From Bacillota bacterium (lineage in GTDB: Bacteria; Bacillota; Clostridia; Lutisporales; Lutisporaceae): a stretch of 7,029 nt of DNA. Position 1 is the first letter of the stretch. Each line of letters starts with the position of its first letter. The notes under the pieces are model-generated. The model was not told where the DNA came from, did no database searches, and was given only the letters and a program-made list of their open reading frames with translations. Made by a program: the position numbers and the translations under genes. Shown in pieces: positions 4,234 to 7,029 of this stretch. Location: contig JAEXXN010000068.1 of the NCBI GenBank assembly GCA_023405875.1, forward strand, positions 1-7,029. The letters are read 5' to 3'.

Positions 4234-6951
4234 ATGATAAATGGAAAGCCTGGCAAAAGCGGTTACTCACATTTTATTGAAAACATGCCCGATGGATTGG
4301 TATATCTGGAGAGCGTTGCAAATGACGCCGGAAGAGTTGTTGATTATATATTTGTTGAAGTCAACCGGTCCTTTGAGCAGCTGGTTGAAACAAAAGCCCC
4401 GAAGCTATTGGGGAAAAGGGTTACAGAGGTCTTTACCGGTGGAAAGCTTCATGGCCTCGACTTCAGGGATATGTGCGGCAGGCTGGAGCTGATGGAAGAA
4501 AATAATAAATTCGAGTATTATTCCTCCAGGCTGAAAAAATGGTATTTGATCTACTATTATAAAAGCGAGAAAAATTATCTTAGCCTGGTGTTCCATGATA
4601 TAACCGAATCAAAGAAAAGAGCGGAAAAGATCAAGACTCTTTATGAAGCTCTGGAGAAATTCAATGAGGCTACATCCTTGGACATAGATTATCAATGGAT
4701 GGCCAATGAGCTTCAAAAGCTTTCCGGAGCCTCATTTGTGCTGGTGAATGTTTTTAACAAGGTTAAGATGGAAGCCGTTGCCTATGGTTTTTCCGGACTG
4801 GGCAGCGAAATACGGCAGGCTGTCAGAATATTGGATTTTGAGCCTGTAGGCAAGGTATGGAAGGTTGATGAGCTGGACCTGGAGATAATGGAGTCCAAGA
4901 AGCTGGTAAGGATAGGTAGGCTAAAGGAGCTTAGCAGGCAGCATATTTCGCCGCATATTGCCGAAATGGCGGAAAAGGTATTTAAGATAGGAGATTCCTA
5001 TGGCATCGGTATAGGCCATAATAATGAAGTCCTTGGAAGCTTTATTATAACAATGCGTGAAGGGGACGAAGTGGAAAGCCCCGATATTGTTGAGCTTTTT
5101 GTAAATCAGCTGGGAATAATGATGCTCCGGAATAAAGCCCAGGAAGAAATAAAGAAGATAGGTCAGGAATACATGACTGTATTCAATGGAAGCCAGGATG
5201 CCATGTTCCTTGTAAATGTGAATAATGAGAACAGCTTTACCTATTATATGATCAGCAAGGGCTATGAGCTGGATGTAGGTATTCCTGCCGAATCGGTATG
5301 CGGCCTGACACCGAGGGACCTTTACGGAGAGACTATAGGAAGGCAGATGGAGGCTCATTATGTGGATTGTATAACTGCCCGAAAAACCATTACCTATCAG
5401 GAGTCATTTTTTGTATTGGGAGAGAAAAAGGTATGGCATACCTTGCTGTCGCCGGTACTGAAGGATGGAAAGGTTGTTCAGATAGTGGGCTCAAGCAGGA
5501 ATATAACTGAACTGAAAAAATGGGAGGATGAAGTATCAAGAGAAAGACAGTTTTTCAAGGTCACTTTACACTCTATCGGTGACGCCGTTATAACAACCGA
5601 TACAGATAACCGGATAGTCTTGCTTAACAAGGCTGCAGAGGTACTTACGGGGTGGGGTCAGGAAGAGGCGGGAGGCAAGCTTTTAAACGAAGTCCTGGTA
5701 ACGGATATAGAGAAAAGGCATGGAATGTTTGATGATGTTACAGGAAAAGAAGGGACAAATGAAAAGCTTCAAGGCTATGACAAAATCCTGATATCAAGGT
5801 CGGGAAGCAGGAAAATAATATCGAGCAGCGAGGCCTTCATCAGGGATGAAAATTCCAATATACTGGGCGTGGTAATTGTATTCCGTGATGTGACCGCTGA
5901 GAGGCAGAAGGAAGAGGAAGTAAGGTATCTGGGCTACCATGACAGGCTGACAGGACTGTATAACCGCGCTTACTTTGAAGAGGCCCTGATGAGGCTGGAC
6001 GATGAAAAATATCTGCCCCTTGGCCTTGTTATGGGAGATTCCAACGGACTTAAAATGGTAAATGATGTTTTTGGACATGAAGAGGGGGACAAGCTGTTAC
6101 GGAGCATTACAGGAATATTCAGGTCGGTTTGCGGACATGAGGATATCATTGCCAGGGTAGGCGGGGATGAATTTGCTGTAATTCTTCCAAGGACAAGCCT
6201 TGAGAAAATGAATACCATCACATCAAATTTGAAGCAGCTGTGCAACAACAGCACCGGGGAGCCTATATGTCCGAGTATAGCTCTCGGAGCGGCTCTGAAG
6301 TCTGATGTCAATCAGAGTATTGAAGGGATATATAAGCTGGCGGAAGACAGGATGTACAACAACAAGCTGGTGGAAAGCAAGAGCATACGAAGCTCGATAA
6401 TAGCGTCACTAAAAAAGACCCTGGAGGAGAGGACCCATGAGACCGAAGCACATGCTCAGCGTATGAATGCAATATCCATGGAGGTGGGACGGATAATGGG
6501 CCTCCACGATAATGAACTGGATGAATTGTCACTTCTGGCAATGCTGCATGACATAGGGAAAATCGCAATACCCGACTATATCCTGGGTAAAGCTGCAAGA
6601 TTGTCGGAGGAAGAATGGAGCATAATGAAAGGCCACTGTGAAATAGGCTATCGCATAGCAGTTGCTTCTCCGGAGCTTGCCCATATTGCCGATCTTATTC
6701 TCAGCCATCACGAAAGATGGGATGGCACCGGTTATCCCCAGGGGCTCAGGGGGGTGGAGATACCATTGCTGTCACGGATAATTTCGGTTGTAGATGCATA
6801 TGATGCCATGACAAACGACAGGCCTTATCATTCCGCTGTTGGAAGCGAGGCAGCTTTGGCAGAGCTGGAAAGGTGCAGCGGAACTCAGTTTGACCCGTGT
6901 ATAGTGGAAAAAGTAATAAGGGTAATAAGAGAAAGAGCTGTGCAGTACTAA
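4234..6951 (+). CDS. Soluble PAS-GAF-PAS-PAS-GGDEF-HD-GYP protein, dual cyclic-di-GMP synthase/phosphodiesterase
   Basis: Sensor enzyme predicted both to make cyclic-di-GMP from two GTP (GGDEF) and to hydrolyse it (HD-GYP). Numbering the 905 residues from 4234: PAS about 10-128 (ends FHDITES); GAF-like about 135-300; PAS about 310-430 (ends GSSRNITE); PAS about 438-560 (SIGDAVITTDTDNRIVLLN, ends VFRDVTAE); GGDEF about 562-715; HD-GYP about 735-900. In GGDEF, D602, N610 and D619 (GDSNGLKMVNDVFGHEEGD) and the GGDEF signature (643-647) match the metal- and GTP-binding residues. The inhibitory RxxD site reads GHED (634-637), so its arginine is missing. In HD-GYP, H740, HDIGK (772-776), H801, HHERWDGTGYP (825-835) and VDAYDAM (853-859) supply the expected metal ligands. 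There is no signal peptide or membrane segment, so it should sense a cytoplasmic cue; the ligand is unknown. It has its own promoter after the lactate operon terminator. The domain calls are secure; the net activity is not. Confidence 0.93.
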   Translation: MINGKPGKSGYSHFIENMPDGLVYLESVANDAGRVVDYIFVEVNRSFEQLVETKAPKLLGKRVTEVFTGGKLHGLDFRDMCGRLELMEENNKFEYYSSRLKKWYLIYYYKSEKNYLSLVFHDITESKKRAEKIKTLYEALEKFNEATSLDIDYQWMANELQKLSGASFVLVNVFNKVKMEAVAYGFSGLGSEIRQAVRILDFEPVGKVWKVDELDLEIMESKKLVRIGRLKELSRQHISPHIAEMAEKVFKIGDSYGIGIGHNNEVLGSFIITMREGDEVESPDIVELFVNQLGIMMLRNKAQEEIKKIGQEYMTVFNGSQDAMFLVNVNNENSFTYYMISKGYELDVGIPAESVCGLTPRDLYGETIGRQMEAHYVDCITARKTITYQESFFVLGEKKVWHTLLSPVLKDGKVVQIVGSSRNITELKKWEDEVSRERQFFKVTLHSIGDAVITTDTDNRIVLLNKAAEVLTGWGQEEAGGKLLNEVLVTDIEKRHGMFDDVTGKEGTNEKLQGYDKILISRSGSRKIISSSEAFIRDENSNILGVVIVFRDVTAERQKEEEVRYLGYHDRLTGLYNRAYFEEALMRLDDEKYLPLGLVMGDSNGLKMVNDVFGHEEGDKLLRSITGIFRSVCGHEDIIARVGGDEFAVILPRTSLEKMNTITSNLKQLCNNSTGEPICPSIALGAALKSDVNQSIEGIYKLAEDRMYNNKLVESKSIRSSIIASLKKTLEERTHETEAHAQRMNAISMEVGRIMGLHDNELDELSLLAMLHDIGKIAIPDYILGKAARLSEEEWSIMKGHCEIGYRIAVASPELAHIADLILSHHERWDGTGYPQGLRGVEIPLLSRIISVVDAYDAMTNDRPYHSAVGSEAALAELERCSGTQFDPCIVEKVIRVIRERAVQY

Positions 6952-6976
6952 TGACTGGTACAGCTCTTTCTTTTTA
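6930..6976 (+). terminator. Rho-independent terminator overlapping the end of the cyclic-di-GMP gene
   Basis: A perfect 11-bp inverted repeat (6931-6941, GAAAGAGCTGT, with 6960-6970) gains an A-T pair at 6930/6971. It continues inward, after a G-U pair and a one-base bulge, with CAGT (6943-6946) pairing to ACTG (6954-6957). The T-rich tail TTTCTTTTT runs to 6975. The left arm and part of the loop are inside the + strand coding sequence. The whole hairpin also lies inside or beside the end of the convergent minus-strand gene. On the minus strand the tail is TCTTATTA, a much weaker signal. Confidence 0.85.
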
Positions 6977-7029
6977 TATTTTTCGGGAATATTACCTTGA
7001 AGGTCGTGCCTTTCCCCAGAGTACTGTCA
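6948..7029 (-). CDS. C-terminal end of a probable sensor histidine kinase (ATPase domain), partial
   Basis: Reading the minus strand from 7028 gives 26 codons, D-S-T-L-G-K-G-T-T-F-K-V-I-F-P and then a short basic tail KNIKRKSCTSH, ending in TAG at 6948-6950. The stretch S-x-LGKGTTFKVIFP matches the G2 box and last beta strand of the HATPase_c domain of histidine kinases, where GxGTTFxVxLP is typical. This strand's other two frames do not give a recognisable motif. The gene would run from beyond the right edge towards the cyclic-di-GMP gene, with the two stop codons overlapping by 4 nt. The rest of the kinase, including its H box and sensor, is outside the window. Only a short stretch is visible, so another GHKL-type ATPase remains possible. 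Confidence 0.7.
   Translation of the reverse strand, partial: DSTLGKGTTFKVIFPKNIKRKSCTSH

Noticed and set aside
6423..6440. Internal GGAGGAGAGG followed by ATG at 6437, suggesting a separate HD-GYP product
   Set aside because: The ATG is not in the frame of the HD-GYP domain and its reading frame gives no recognisable protein.

Overview
The window looks like chromosomal DNA of an anaerobic, acetogen-like or fermentative Firmicute of class Clostridia. The supporting evidence is moderate G+C, frequent ATA, AGA and AGG codons, strong GGAGG-type ribosome binding sites, T-tailed hairpin terminators, and a gene order matching the lactate-oxidation (lct) operon of Acetobacterium woodii. No mobile element, CRISPR array, tRNA or rRNA is visible.

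Positions 1-4082 are the 3' part of a lactate-utilisation operon on the + strand. It holds the end of an electron-transfer flavoprotein alpha subunit (LctC/EtfA type, 5' end cut by the window edge), an FAD-dependent lactate dehydrogenase (LctD/GlcD family), and an LctP-family lactate permease. Spacing is short (51 and 38 nt), each downstream gene has a clear ribosome binding site, and a perfect 14-bp hairpin with a T-run closes the unit. The permease would import lactate. The dehydrogenase would oxidise it to pyruvate. The Etf pair (beta subunit presumably just upstream) would pass the electrons to NAD+ by flavin-based electron confurcation with reduced ferredoxin. The dehydrogenase carries glutamates at positions 37 and 139, the two residues reported as important for the A. 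woodii confurcating enzyme. No lactate racemase follows the permease.

Positions 4083-6951 form a separate transcription unit. It has an extended -10 promoter, a leader of roughly 80 nt, and one long gene for a soluble PAS-GAF-PAS-PAS-GGDEF-HD-GYP protein. This is a multi-sensor cyclic-di-GMP enzyme in which both the synthase and phosphodiesterase motifs look intact, but the RxxD product-inhibition site is not. The ribosome binding site favours a start at 4234.

The last 82 bases hold the 3' end of a convergent minus-strand gene. Its 26 visible codons include an S-x-LGKGTTFKVIFP stretch typical of the ATP-binding C-terminus of a sensor histidine kinase. Its stop codon overlaps the stop of the cyclic-di-GMP gene by 4 bases, and the T-tailed hairpin that ends the + strand gene lies inside the coding ends of both genes.

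The only gene-free stretch of any size is 3968-4218 (251 nt). It holds the operon terminator, the promoter and the leader described below.
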